Shown piece after piece: positions 43,494-54,886 of a stretch of 64,000 bases of DNA. Source of the DNA: Bostrychus sinensis (taxonomy: Eukaryota; Chordata; Actinopteri; Gobiiformes; Eleotridae). The notes beneath the pieces are model-generated. The model saw only the letters and a list, made by a program, of their open reading frames with translations. It was not told the origin of the DNA and searched no databases. The DNA lies in contig CM036255.1 in the NCBI GenBank assembly GCA_020698575.1, positions 1,421,501 to 1,485,500 of the forward strand, read 5' to 3'. The position numbers and the translations under genes are program-made. How positions within the stretch are numbered: the stretch's first letter is position 1; every line of letters begins with the position of its first letter.

Positions 43494-43614
43494 ATGAGGA
43501 CGGCCTGGGCATCAGCATCATTGGGATGGGAGTTGGTGCTGATGCGGGGCTGGAGAAACTGGGCATCTTTGTCAAAACAGTCATCGAGGGAGGGGCAGCC
43601 GAGAGAGACGGCAG
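43494..43614 (+). CDS. ppp1r9a: Neurabin-1-like, coding exon 3 (residues 480-519, start of PDZ)
   Basis: 121 bp between TTACAG and GTGAGT. It encodes DEDGLGISIIGMGVGADAGL, then EKLGIFVKTV and IEGGAAERDG. GLGI (483-486) is the carboxylate-binding loop of the PDZ domain, which in neurabins binds C-terminal tails of partners such as p70 S6 kinase and other synaptic proteins. DEDGLG and VGADAGLEK match neurabin-1 (spinophilin has DSEGLG and AGADMGLEK), which supports the ppp1r9a call. Phase 1 at entry, phase 2 at exit; AG joins G of the next exon to give Arg520. Confidence 0.95.
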
Positions 43615-43909
43615 GTGAGTGCTTTATATTGCGACAACACTCACTCAGACAACCGCTGCTCAGGTCAGCCTCTGCGGGGAACCATCAGGACATAAGAACA
43701 GGCTTCAAAGCTCTCCATAATAGTACTGACTAAAATTAGTTCCAATGTAATGAGAGCAGTAGGAGGAGGGAGAGTTAGATGTAAAGGTTGATCTGGTTGT
43801 GAAATATCAGAGGCTCAGTCTGATCTGAGCTGAGTGGGACAAGTGAGAGATGTGCTTCAGACACACTCTCACCCCCTCTTCTCCTTCCATCTGTTCTCTT
43901 CAGAGGAGG

Positions 43910-44045
43910 CCACAGAAAATCCTCTGCCTCCATCTAGCTTTCTATCTTCTGCATCCTCCTCTATAACACCAGCTAATTTCATGTCCTCTTTCACTACATC
44001 CATAAATCTCCTCTATGGTCTTCCTCTAAGCCTCCTGAGCGAGGT
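43910..44045 (-). mobile_element. RTE-like LINE 3' fragment (minus strand)
   Basis: The reverse complement reads GAGGCTTAGAGGAAGACCAT, then GAGATTTATGGATGTAGTGA and GAGGAGGATGCAGAAGATAG. This matches the 'GRRKRGRPKRRFMD-V' protein end of a fish RTE-like LINE that is also present at 59040-59345 on the plus strand. Frames are broken. Confidence 0.5.
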
Positions 44046-44059
44046 TTTGTGGAAAAGGC

Positions 44060-44235
44060 AGGGGTTTGTGGAACTGAGCATTCTGGGGTCTAAGCGCCAC
44101 AGAATACAGGACTACTCAAACAGGTGTGAATGAAGCAAAACACCACAACTTCAGGTATGTTTTTGATGAGGGAACAACATTATAAGATGGGGGAAAGAGA
44201 GAAGTGTTAAAAATATATATAAAAAATGTAATAGT
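44060..44235 (+). repeat. Family Z repeat, right-end fragment
   Basis: 'GCAGGGGTTTGTGGAACTGA', 'ACTCAAACAGGTGTGAATGA' and 'TTTTTGATGAGGGAACAACA' match the right part of 58495-59032. Confidence 0.55.
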
Positions 44236-44624
44236 TTTTTATATAAATTGAATTGAAGAGCCCTTTTGGGTACTAAAGGAACTTTAATTTTTGAGCTGGA
44301 CAAGGTAAAAAGAAATCCAGATCTGCCACTGACCAATAACCAGTCACAATTGCAGGGCGGATTTTCTTCATTTTATGAAAGAAAACAATATACGTTGTAG
44401 TCCCTTGGCTTTGTAATGCTAATAAAACAGAAAGAACAATCAGCTGCAGAAAATAGATAGATGGACGTGTCCTGTTACAAGAACTAGCAGTTTTAGAAGT
44501 TTTGTTTCTGGTGACCTACTTGACCTCATGAAGAGTGAAGTGAAGGAGTCTGTCTGGACACATTAGTAGCATATTTGTCTTGTGTTAGGTACTGACAGCA
44601 TTCTGGCTAGTGGTACATTAGAAC

Positions 44625-45512
44625 TAGTGCACCAGCGGACAACAGTTACATTTTTAATTGTGATTAATCACACATTTTTCTGTAATTAACTGCAAAATTA
44701 AATAATGCATTCCAGCTCTTTCAGCTCCTAAATGGCTCTTCATTTGAACACTTTTAGTTTTTAGAACTTACCCAATGTTGTGCTGTTTTGATAATTTGTT
44801 AGTTTATCTATCACCAAATTATTTCAAACATCCTGAAACCCAGATGATAATAATGATTATTATTTTGCAGATAAAGAGCACTAAAGCAGATAGACCTCTA
44901 TTTTCATGAAATGCCTTTTTTCAAAATAGATATTTTCAAATTTTCAAAATAATATTTGTGATTGGAATGTTTTTAACCTTTGGAGCTGAGCTTATTTTCC
45001 CTATTTTTTAATGCATTTTAATTATGCAAAAAAATGTTTATGTACCTTGATATGTCTAAATCAGTCAGTTTTATCACTGATAAGTTTATGACTAAGAGTC
45101 TGTGCTCCTCCTGTAGCTCTCATGTGTCTGTCCCCTGCTGCTGCTGCTATCTCTGTGTCTGTCTGCTGGGAAGTAAATATCTCTTTTTTTGGTTGTTTTT
45201 CAACAGAATTAATAAACACACATATTCAACAGGCTGTATTTAACATCATTAATGGCTATAAGACATTGGCGGTTTGTATCTCAGTGATGCCTGGGCCTAT
45301 CCACATGAAACAAACACTGTAACCAAGCTTAAACTCTTCTTTGTCATGATTACTTCATGACATGTTTCTCTGCTCTTCCTCTCTCCTGTGGAAAAAAAAG
45401 CTTGCATTGTTCACATAAAAGAGCTTGTTGATGACAGACCCATGACTAGTGTTAATGTGCAAAAAAATAATAGTTGCATTATAATAATAATGCGTTAACT
45501 TTCCCAGCCCTA
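44625..45512 (+). mobile_element. hAT-type 888-bp element (family C/D/E), copy E, exact TSD
   Basis: Starts TAGTGCACCAGCGGACAAC and ends GCGTTAACTTTCCCAGCCCTA. The 8-bp duplication ATTAGAAC flanks both sides (44617-44624, 45513-45520). The body follows copy D ('AGCTCCTAAATGGCTCTTCA', 'GCAGATAAAGAGCACTAAAG', CTGCTGCTGCT) but is more diverged. The exact TSD assigns the whole C/D/E family to hAT. Confidence 0.82.
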
Positions 45513-45564
45513 ATTAGAACACAATATACTTTAATCTTTATAAAGTCCTACATAGTTTTGTGTG

Positions 45565-45846
45565 AAGACATGGTGGCAGAGTGGTTAGTGCTCTCACCGC
45601 CCACCAAGGAGGTCGTGAGATTAATCCCTAGGCTGGCCATCACACAAACTCTCTGAGTGGAGTCTGCCTGTCCTCCTCGTGTTACTGTGGGTTTGGTACT
45701 CCGGTGTCCTCCCACCATCCAAACACATGCATGTGTTAGAAGAACTGATGACGCTATATTTCCCTAAGTGAATGTGAGAGTGAATGGTTGTCTGTCTGTG
45801 AATGTCTCTGTGTCAGCCCATAACACGAATAAGCTGAAAAAGATGA
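45565..45846 (+). mobile_element. tRNA-type SINE with 13-bp TSD (uninterrupted copy)
   Basis: 'GGTGGCAGAGTGGTTAGTGC' and 'GAGATTAATCCCTAGGCTGG' give A- and B-box-like motifs. The body runs through 'GTGGAGTCTGCCTGTCCTCC' and 'ACATGCATGTGTTAGAAGAA'. The duplication ATAGTTTTGTGTG occurs at 45552-45564 and 45847-45859. It is the same family as 32886-34301. Confidence 0.8.
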
Positions 45847-46261
45847 ATAGTTTTGTGTGTTATCACAAAATAAACATTAACATAGTATTTTCCTCTGCTC
45901 TTGTCACATCTGATGTTTCTAATTCTTTTCAGATGCGTTCCATTTTCCTCCATTTACCATGTGATTTTTTAACAATGTCTGCTTTTATTTTTGGGATCCC
46001 TAGTTCTATTTTGCTTTGTCAGAGCAGAGACTAATTATGCAGGCCCTAGAGCACGCTGCCAGCTTCACTCTACTCTCCTGTTGTCCTCTCAGTTCACTGT
46101 GGGCCCCTCTCCTCTGTCTCTGGGTCAAACTCACGCGGAAGAACTCTGCTGTGTGAGCCGTACTGCCATGTTGAAATATTGTGCAGATCCATCACCGGTC
46201 CTTTCCCGTGGTCAGCAGCAGGAGTGTGTTCTCATTTATGCATGTCCTCTTTGTGTCTCAG

Positions 46262-46366
46262 GATTAAGGTGAATGACCAGATCGTGGAGGTGGACGGGAC
46301 AAGCCTGGTGGGGGTGACTCAGAGCTTCGCCGCCTCCGTCCTGAGGAACACGTCAGGGATCGTCCG
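46262..46366 (+). CDS. ppp1r9a: Neurabin-1-like, coding exon 4 (residues 521-554, middle of PDZ)
   Basis: 105 bp between TCTCAG and GTAAGA. It encodes IKVNDQIVEVDGTSLVGVTQ, then SFAASVLRNTSGIV. This is the central PDZ strand with the VNDxIxEVDG signature, followed by the alpha-B helix (QSFAASVLRNT) that lines the ligand groove. The first base completes Arg520 and the last two bases begin Arg555. IKVNDQIVEVDG is close to neurabin-1 (IQVNDQIVEVDG), while QSFAASVLRNT is the spinophilin-like variant, so the paralogue call rests on the exons together. Confidence 0.95.
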
Positions 46367-46753
46367 GTAAGACATTTGGACTCCACATGTTTTCTCACAG
46401 AAGAGGATTATCAGAAGATTAGAACAAGTGTGTCATTCAGTCCTCCGCCCAGAGCAGAGCCCACTGCCAGAGAACACTGTCCAACATAATTACTCCACAG
46501 GCAAACTCAAGGTGCTTTACTGGTCTATACCCATCTATACATGCACATTTCTAAAAGTCCACAAATGTACAATATAATCATACATCACACTGTCCAAAGA
46601 CATGCAAATATAGGTAAACTGTAGAATGTAAATTTCCCATATAGGCCTGGGTGATATGATCAAAAACAAGAAGGTCCCCAATTCTGCTAAATCCACTTTT
46701 CTGAGCTTTAAACCATGTTAATGTCGTCTGATCCTCAAAAACAGACCTGCAGT

Positions 46754-47070
46754 TAGGGCTGCTCAATTATGGAAAAATTCATAATCACGATTATTTAAAA
46801 CAATTTTTATTGTACTGCCAAAATAATAACCTGTAGAGGAAGAGTAGTTTTATCATTTATTTATGTTAATTAATTCATAGAGCTACAGTACAAGACTTTG
46901 GACAATGTACTGGACAAAGACATCTAGCTTTGACAGCTCTGTAAAGTCCCTACTTATGAACATAAAGAGTATTCAGAGTCAAATTTATTTAATAGTTTTT
47001 TCTCGATTATATACATTTTGTAATCGTTGGGAGCCAAAATTGTAATCATTCGATTAATTGCACAGCCCTA
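46754..47070. mobile_element. 317-bp hAT-type MITE with exact TSD CCTGCAGT
   Basis: Starts TAGGGCTGCTCAATTATGG and ends CGATTAATTGCACAGCCCTA. The duplication CCTGCAGT is at 46746-46753 and 47071-47078. The interior contains ATCACGATTATT and TTCTCGATTATAT motifs. It is a clean hAT-superfamily MITE. Confidence 0.88.
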
Positions 47071-47349
47071 CCTGCAGTTGTATTTTGAGGTGCTTCTGCA
47101 CGTTTCTAAAATCCATACACCATCACAATCACCAGACTCATTCTGAGCCCAACAGCTTAAGCCTCATTTATTCTCCCATTTTGTACGTAAATAGATCCGT
47201 CCGTTCCAACCGTTTTTGGCATCACAGCATTTATACTTCCAACTGTTTTCTATGTCAGCACATGTTAAATAACCAGTAGAGGGCGATCACTGGCAGTTGG
47301 CAGAAAAAGAGCAGTTGTAAACAAACATGGCGGTGCTGATGGAGGTTTT

Positions 47350-47625
47350 TTCATAATAATAATAATGCATTAGTCTTATATAGCGCTTTTCTAGACACTC
47401 AAAGTCGCTTTACAGGTGCATTATTCATTCTCTCCTCAGTCACGCTCGGTGGTGGAAGCGTGGCGGCCATTGTGCACCTACGGCCCCTCCCACCACCACA
47501 AACACACAATCAGTCTGACATGGGTGAAGTGTCTTGCCCAAGGACAGAACGACAAGGCTCGAACTGCAAACCTGCGGGTTAGTGAACGAATGTCAGCTAA
47601 GCTACTCCCACCCCAAACACCACCC
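47350..47625 (+). repeat. Teleost repeat with 'TATATAGCGCTTTTCTAGAC' head
   Basis: 'TTATATAGCGCTTTTCTAGA', 'CACTCAAAGTCGCTTTACAG' and 'GTGAAGTGTCTTGCCCAAGG' in this order form a repeat I recall as very common in fish genomes. A partial copy with 'GTGAAGTGTCTTGCCCAAGG' lies at 57840-58012. The class is not clear; translated frames are not genes. Confidence 0.55.
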
Positions 47626-47867
47626 CACATTTAATGAAAAAGAGCCAAGAAATTGAGGCTAAAATAGCAGTGGTTTGTTCAGTCTTTGAATAAATTGTGA
47701 CTAACTTTAGCTCTAGTCAGTCTTAAAAGTTTAGCCATTTCTTCTACTGCGACTGTTGAGCTGTGTTTACTAGCGCCCCCAATGCTCAAAGCATGTACTG
47801 CTCCATTCGCCTGTATTCGCAAGCTCTAGGGAATCAGACCAATGTACGACAGAATGAATACAGAAGA

Positions 47868-49035
47868 CAGAGTTCTCTGTCTTTGTCCGAAATCAAACTG
47901 TCCACTTAGGAAGCAACACTGATTGACATCAGTTTCACTGCTGTTGTGCAAATGGAACAGACAACAGGTGGAAATTATAGGCAATTAGCAAGACACCCCC
48001 AGTAAAGGAGTGGTTCTGCAGGAGGTGACCACAGACCACTTCTCAGTTCCTATGCTTTCTGGCTGATGTTTTGGTCACTTTTGAATGCTGGCGGTGCTTT
48101 CACTCTAGTGGTAGCATGAGACGGAGTCTACAACCCACACAAGTGGCTCAGGTAGTGCAGCTCATCCAGGATGGCACATCAATGTGAGCTGTGGCAAGAA
48201 GGTTTGCTGTGTCTGTCAGCGTAGTGTCCAGAGCATGGAGGCGCTACCAGGAGACAGGCCAGTACATCAGGAGACATGGAGGAGGCCGTAGGAGGGCAAC
48301 AACCCAGCAGCAGGACCACTACCTCCTCCTTTGTGCAAGAAAGGAGGAGCACTGCCAGAGCCCTGCAAAATGACCTCCAGCAGGCCACAAATGTGCATGT
48401 GCCTGCTCAAACGGTCAGAAACAGACTCCATGAGGGTGGTATGAGGGCCCCACGTCCACAGGTGGGGGTTGTGCTTCAGCCCAACACCGTGCAGGACGTT
48501 TAGCATTTGCCAGAGAACACCAAGATTGGCAAATTCGCCACTGGCGCCCTGTGCTCTTCACAGATGAAAGCAGGTTCACACTGAGCACATGTGACAGACG
48601 TGACAGAGTCTGGAGACACCGTGGAGAACGTTCTGCTGCCTGCAACATCCTCCAGCATGACCGCTTTGGCAGTGGGTCAGTAATGGTGTGGGGTGGCATT
48701 TCTTTGGGGGTCAGCACAGCCCTCCATGTGCTCACCAGAGGTAGCCTGAGTGCCATTAGGTACTGAGATGAGATCCTCAGACCCTTGTGAGACCATATGC
48801 TGGTGCGGTTGGCCCTGGGTTCCTCCTAATGCAAGACAATGCTAGACCTCATGTTGCTGGAGTGTGACAGCAGTTCCTGCAGGACGAAGACATTGTGTGA
48901 TTTTCATTTCACATCATTTTTGTGTGATTTTGTTGTCAGCACATTCAACTATGTAAAGAACAAAGTATTTAATACGTATTTTATTCATTCAGATGTAGGA
49001 TGTGTTATTTTAGTGTTCCCTTTATTTTATTGATA
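47868..49035 (+). mobile_element. Tc1/mariner element, 5'-truncated and internally deleted
   Basis: The left part ('CAAACTGTCCACTTAGGAAG', 'GGTTCTGCAGGAGGTGACCA'), the coding part from ATG 48116, and the 3' part ('GATTTTGTTGTCAGCACATT', 'AGGATGTGTTATTTTAGTGT', ending TTCCCTTTATTTTATTGA) agree in order with a Tc1 element common in fish. After about 48895 the sequence jumps from the middle of the transposase to the 3' region, so the end of the gene has been deleted. The left inverted terminal repeat is missing. Confidence 0.82.
48116..48895 (+). pseudogene. Tc1-type transposase, broken
   Basis: The ATG at 48116 opens MRRSLQPTQVAQVVQLIQ, the first helices of the paired-type DNA-binding domain. 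TGA at 48185-48187 stops it, and the frame continues with AVARRFAVSVSVVSRAWRRY, the helix-turn-helix of Tc1 transposases. Later pieces in shifted frames include LFTDESRFTLSTCDRRDRVW, with the first catalytic Asp (in TDE), and VMVWGGIS. The second catalytic block (MQDNARPH) is damaged, and the third, with its 'DLNPIE' neighbourhood, is deleted. The transposase moves the element by cut-and-paste at TA; this copy cannot. Several stops and at least two frameshifts are visible. Confidence 0.85.
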
Positions 49036-49159
49036 TATAAAGCATTCCCTTTATTTATAGATGGATGGATAGATGGATAGAAAGCACTTTTCAAAGGTAA
49101 ATTAGTGGTTTGCTAGTGTCTGTCCCTGCTGGTTTGGGCATGAGGCAGATACTGTACCA

Positions 49160-49346
49160 CAGTCGTTCCCAACCTTTTTTATTACATGCACACCCTGGGC
49201 GTTTTTTCACACCATGTACCCCTATATACTCATCATATAACTGCTTATATAAAACATCTGTTAATATTCTTTAAAGGTGAGACACTTGATCTGTACCCCC
49301 TGCAAAGTGCTCGCGTACCCGTGCCCCTGGTTGGGAAACACTGCTG
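49160..49346. mobile_element. 187-bp hAT-like MITE, CAGTCGTTCCCAACC / GGTTGGGAAACACTGCTG ends
   Basis: The inverted ends resemble those of 24480-25044. The body is short, with 'GTACCCC' on both arms. No clear target duplication. Confidence 0.55.
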
Positions 49347-49604
49347 TGCAGTATGGACAGTCATTGGCTAAAGGCAGCTGTTAAACATGCACTCACTATG
49401 AGAATTTTCATAAAACAAAACAACACAGAAATCTCTTTTCTTGTGTCAAAAATATTTTTTTTTTGCTTAGCCTTAAAGCTTTGTTTATCCCAACAATACA
49501 GAGGCCACCTAGACACATTATGTCATCTATTTTTCCCATTGAAAAATGATGCAGACAGATCCAATAAGTCCCATTTGGCTCTGATGTTGTGGGTGTCAGC
49601 TGTG

Positions 49605-50309
49605 GGGCTATAGTGGGGCGTACAGTAGGGGCATACTGAGGGTATAGTGGGGCTATAGTGGGGTATTATGATTGGATAGTGGGGGGTATACTAAGGTTAT
49701 AGTGAGGGCACACTGAGGGTATAGTGGAGGTATAGAGGGGTTATACTGGGGTTATAGTGAGGGTATAGTGGGGGTGTAGTGGGGGTGTAGTGAGGGTATA
49801 GTGGGGGTATAGTGAGGGCATAGTGGGGGTATAGTGGAGGTATAGAGGGGTTATACTGGGGTTATAGTGAGGGTATAGTGAGGGTATAGTGAGGGTATAG
49901 TGGGGGCATAGTGAGGGCGTAGTGGGGGTATAGTGGGGGTATAGTGGGGGTATAGTGAGGGCATAGTGGGGGTATAGTGGAGGTATAGAGGGGTTATACT
50001 GGGGTTATAGTGAGGGTATAGTGAGGGTATAGTGGGGGCATAGTGGGGGCATAGTGAGGGCGTAGTGGGGGTATAGTGGGGGTATAGTGGGGGTATAGTG
50101 AGGGTATAGTGAGGGTATAGTGAGGGTATAGTGGGGGCATAGTGGGGGCATAGTGAGGGCGTAGTGTGGGTATAGTGAGGGTATAGTGGGGGTGTAGTGA
50201 GGGTATAGTGAGGGTATAGTGAGGGTATAGTGAGGGTATAGTGGGGGTGTAGTGAGGGTATAGTGAGGGTATAGTGAGGGTATAGTGGGGGTATACTGGG
50301 GGTTTAAAG
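49605..50309. repeat. 700-bp minisatellite, unit GGGTATAGTG(A)
   Basis: About 65-70 head-to-tail units of 10-11 bp, with variants GGGGGTATAGTG, GGGCATAGTG, GGGTGTAGTG and GGTTATACTG arranged in higher-order blocks (for example the 'GGAGGTATAGAGGGGTTATA' block recurs at 49725, 49830 and 49980). The minus strand reads as an open frame of YPHYT / TIPSL repeats only because the unit length is compatible with an open frame; it is not a gene. Strong purine/pyrimidine strand asymmetry. Confidence 0.95.
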
Positions 50310-50896
50310 AGACTCTGCTCTGTACCTGAAGAGCAGACACATGCTGTTTGCTCTGCTAATATTGACCAGAGAGTTTTTCATTAGACCACTCCAGGATGTG
50401 ACCGCAGACAAAGCAAGTCTGTGTGGAAAAGTTAATCATTCATAAGGTGGTTTAACAGAATGGTCCTGGTGACACCTCTGTATGATATGTACATGATATG
50501 TCTTGCCTCTGTATGAAATATGAACATGTGGCAGTTAGGTGCAGTGGTAACGAGGTTATTGTTGATAACCCCAGTCAAAATCAAGCCTTAAAAGTATGAA
50601 ATCTTATTGGCAGGTATTCATTTCTGTTCATATTGGTCTTACATTTAAAAAGGCTCTTTTTGGTGTCCTCATAACTAATAATGGAGAAGTACATTATGTC
50701 TTATTTGCGAGTTGGACGTAGGCATTAAATTCTATCATAAATGGTTTAATAATGTTTTAAGTCGACCATTTGAATGTGCCTTTAGTTTGTAAGTTTCCTA
50801 AAGCTTTTGTTACAAGTCAACTGTTTATATGGGCTACATAATGTTACAAAAACATAATTACAATACACTTATTAAAGAACCTTTATCAGTGAAATA

Positions 50897-51150
50897 CAGG
50901 GCTGCCAACTCTCACACATTTGCCATGAGACTCACGCATTTGAGTGCCTTCACACACTCTCACGCCTCACTTGATTTCACATGCTGAAGGGACATTATCA
51001 AATCAGTTCCATTTACTCATTAGGATCAATACATCATATAGGTTCATATCCAGTCCATGTTTTCACTTACTTTGTGCTTGCAGACAAGGTTTACTATAAT
51101 TCAGTCCATGTTTTTGCCTTCTCCTGGGCTGAGAGTGGCTCTGAACCGGT
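50897..51150. repeat. One-ended repeat starting CAGGGCTGCCAACTCTCAC
   Basis: 'CAGGGCTGCCAACTCTCACA' followed by 'GAGACTCACGCATTTGAG' is a terminus I recall from fish DNA-transposon repeats. The opposite end is not clear (possible GGCTGAGAGTGGC near 51127-51139). The right limit is approximate. Confidence 0.4.
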
Positions 51151-52439
51151 GCTGCTGTGCAGGAGAGTGAAGAGCCGGAGTACCGGAAACACCAGGACAG
51201 TCTTGTGCTACAGAGCAAATTATTACAAAACAGTAGTTACTTAAGGATCCTTAACTGTGCATTCAGAAACAGGGACGTGCACACTCGCAACATCCCTTCT
51301 TTCTCATTGCCCAACCTGCCCCTCCAAAGCAATTCTACTACTTATTGGTTCATTGTCTCTCTCTCTCCTGTCAAAGAGACAGAGGTCAGACAGAGCACAC
51401 ATCCTTCTCCCCTTCTACATATTCGTAATTTAAGGATGACATAAGCTAAGCACAATCTAATTGCACAGCTGTTTACCGTTCCTTTGTCTGTTTGCACCTA
51501 ATTCATTATGCAAATTAACCGCGCACCTTTTTAATATTTAACCTGATCATTTTTTGTTAGGAGCTGGGTCCACAACCACATCATAATAATGCTGTGGCTT
51601 AATGCAGAGTCTACTGACAACAATCACGCCTGTGTGTTTGAATAATACCCCTTTTTGACACTATAGTGAAGAAATAATTTCACTTTAGGTGTTTTATTTT
51701 GTACTGATAGAGACGACTTTGAACTTTGTGCCAGTTTTTGTTTCATGTGGATAAACCCAGTAATCACAGATATTAACCATAAACCACACCAAGACATCTG
51801 CATTTCTGAATCTTTAGCAGCAGAATAACGAATTCTACTACTAGAATTCTGACCTGCCTCTGAATTTTAAACCTTAGACCCTTTCATGAATGACGAGTTT
51901 AAAATAGTAGAGCACACAGCCTGGTACCGAGATTAACGTTCTATCTCATTAATTTCTACAAGGGAGCAAAATAATAATATTAATTTAGACATTTTTAGGC
52001 AGCAGGAACAAATGGTTGTTGTTTATATATTTATTAAAATTTACTTTATAATATTCATATTTTGTGATATTTGGTGGCTAGCGCTAATTGCTCCATTAAA
52101 AATGTATTATTGTATTTTTTACCAGTACCAGTCTTTGGAATGCAAATATTCTGTATACAAACACAAGAAGGGTCTGTAGACTCTTTAAAATTCTATGACA
52201 TCTTGTGAACGCAACCTGTTCTTACTCGGAAACTCGAGCAAACCCCAACAACCCAGAGTAAGAAAATCCAACATGGCTGCACCCTGCGTTACTAGAAAGT
52301 GGAAAATATAACTACTATAATATTAATACTGCTTGTGGTATTTTTACATGAAGTGGACCTGTGGACATGCTGCTGTGGGACATGTGAGTCTCTGCAGTTA
52401 CAGAATTTGTTGTGATGCTCTGCTGTTGCTAGTCCTGCT

Positions 52440-53386
52440 GAGGTCTACAGAGCTCACTAAAACGGGACTCAAGCAGGACTAATCTAGGTTTAAACGAAGA
52501 CTAATCCAGGGCTAAACCAGGACTAATCCAGGGCTAAACCGGGACTAATCCAGGGCTAAACCGGGACTAATCCAGGTCTAAACCAGGACTAATCCAGGGC
52601 TAAACCGGGACTAATCCAGGTCTAAACCAGGACTAATCCAGGTCTAAACCAGGACTAATCCAGGTCTAAACCAGGACTAAACCAAGGTCTAAACCAGGAC
52701 TAAACCAAGGTCTAAACCAGGACGATACAAGGACTAAACCACATCTAAGCCAGGACTAAATCAGGACAATACTAGGATTATACCAGGACTATACCAGGAA
52801 TATACTAGAACTATACTAGGACTAAACTAGAACTAAACTAGGATTATACCAGGATTATACCAGCACTAAACCAGGACAAAAATAGGACTCAAGCATGTCT
52901 AATCCAGGACAAAGCCAGGAGTAAGCCAGGACTAAACTAGGACTAAAGGAGGACTAAAACCAGACTCAAGCTGGACTAAACCAGGACTAAACCAGGTCTA
53001 AACAAGGATTTTGCCTGGAAAAAGAAGAGGTCTACACTTGTATTTGAGACCCAACCACGACATACGGGGGCCCTGAGGGCTCACAACAACAATAAAATAA
53101 AACCGCAAACAAATTAAGCCAACAAAATCAAATTTAGAGAACAAAGTATGTTTTCTGTATTTGGTAGTTTTGTTTTGGGGTTTTTTTTGTGTGTATTTGC
53201 ATTTTCTAATTTTGGTTGTGTTGTGGCTTAATTTGTTTGCACTTTTATTTTATTGTTGATGAATAATGAAAAACATGAATATAAATTAAATCAAATTGAA
53301 TCAGCTAAAACTCAACTGCAAAAGACTTCTGTGTACCGTCAGAAGGAGCCTGTATACCACCTACACCTCAGTTTGAGAACCACTGC
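52440..53386 (-). repeat. 'TAGTCCTGGTT' minisatellite-core element, copy 7, longest body
   Basis: About 550 bp (52460-53010) of GACTAAACCAGG / ACTAATCCAGG units on this strand. After an AT-rich block it ends with 'CTGCAAAAGACTTCTGTGTA', 'CTGTATACCACC' and 'CAGTTTGAGAACCACTG'. That end is a hAT-type terminus. Within the body, a GGCTAAACC(A/G)GGACTAATCC dimer unit is locally homogenised (52506-52680). Confidence 0.65.
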
Positions 53387-54454
53387 TCCAGAGTAACACA
53401 GCTCTGAGCTCAAACCAACAAGCGGAGTATAAGCAGTTCCTACATGCTGTACAGGAATATAGTTACCAGTGAGAGCTGCTGTTTGACTTTAACCCTGTGT
53501 GTAACATAAATCCATGATGTTTGTGAGCCTACAGACTCATGTACTAAACCAGTGCTCTGATAGAATATGAACGGTTGTAATTATCGTCAAACCTCGACCT
53601 ATTTTCCTTGTTCAGCGCCCACGCTCCTCCTCAGCGTTGTGCCATCTCTTCTGTCCTACATTCACCTCTTTAGCTATATTTAACACTCATTCTGCAGCAC
53701 ATCACCAGGGTTACTCTCAAGTCTCCTCATGGCTCACTGACAGCACAGTTAATAGATTGTATAAATACGACAAACTGCAGATTAAGGCCAGAGCACAGTA
53801 CCAGCACAACTGTAGAGCCAAGTGTGCCACTGAATGGTATTGAGCTGTCAGCTTTCAGTTGACTGATGCAGTTTTTGTAATTGCTTGGATTCAAAATAAA
53901 AGCACGCAAGGAGCAGAATGTCTATTTCCATCAGCACAACTTTATGCACATATTCACAATCACACTTTTATAACAACACAGTTACCTGCTGTTGGAACAC
54001 CAGTTGAAACTGTCAGACTAAACAAACAATCTTTTGATGTATCACCTCAGAAGTACAAATGTGAAGTGTTTAAGTGCAGTGTTCAGCTGGTGATAGACAG
54101 AGCTGTCAGTGTGGTGATTGTGTGTCAATTTGTCTAAAGTGTTCACAGAATGTCTGATTGTGCACAGTTCTGAGATTTTTGTTATTTGAGTTTAGCATGA
54201 TCAGTACTTGGTTCAGTGCTGCTTTACTCCAGTTTCCTTTGTTTTTTTTATTATATTAGATTAGATGTTCATTTTTTTTTTCTGAGACTGGGCAGCCCTG
54301 CTGTGGAAGAGGTCCATGATGGTTCTCTGACAGCTGTAAGTTGCAGGACCAGGCCTCACTCCTCCCTCAGTTCTCCCCTCTGCCTCTGGCTGGTCGCTAC
54401 CCACTTTTTCAGTTGTTTTCTCTCCTTTTGATGAGCGTAGGAAAGACCTGAGCA

Positions 54455-54750
54455 GAGTTTCTCTTTAAACCGCCGTCACAACGAAACAGTCAGCTCATTT
54501 ATCTATGTTAGCCTCATGTTGCTAAAAGCTGTCCTAATTATTAATTTTCTGCTCTGTTCAGTCCTCTCTGTTGCCAGCAGGGGGCGATAGACACCTAATC
54601 CAAACGTTCTCTGCAAAGTCAAAGTAACAACTCCCCAACAGAGATTTCCACAGATACATTATTTTAAGTCATAAAACAGGAAATACCAATGCAAAGGAGT
54701 CCAACACTATTTCAAAAAGACTGAAAAAAGCAGAATATGGGACATTTGAA
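54455..54750 (-). mobile_element. Family X MITE-like repeat, copy 3 (partial)
   Basis: Reverse complement of the left two-thirds of 6090-6574, ending on this strand with AAAAAAGCAGAATATGGGAC. Blocks 'GTCAGCTCATTTATCTATGT' and 'CCAGCAGGGGGCGATAGACA' match the other copies. Confidence 0.55.
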
Positions 54751-54886
54751 AAAAACGTTTTAATCAAATTTTTGTAAACATTTTTATGCTATTACCTATA
54801 ATGGAATGAATTTGAAAAGTTTACTTTAGTTGGGCTTGACAGAGATGAATCTGTGTTGTAAAGGTAGTAGTGTAAAACTAGTAGAG

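Larger units (their letters stand above)
43615..46261 (+). other. ppp1r9a: Intron 4 of the neurabin gene
   Basis: Donor GTGAGT, acceptor TGTCTCAG. It contains an RTE-like LINE piece, a family Z piece, hAT-like copy E and a SINE. Nothing defined at 43620-43900, 44240-44620 and 45860-46255. Confidence 0.9.

Noticed and set aside
49605..50309. CRISPR-like array
   Set aside because: Units are contiguous 10-11 bp repeats without unique spacers; a eukaryotic minisatellite.
50005..50340. 111-codon minus-strand ORF of YPHYT/TIPSL repeats
   Set aside because: A by-product of the minisatellite unit; no start context or neighbouring exons.
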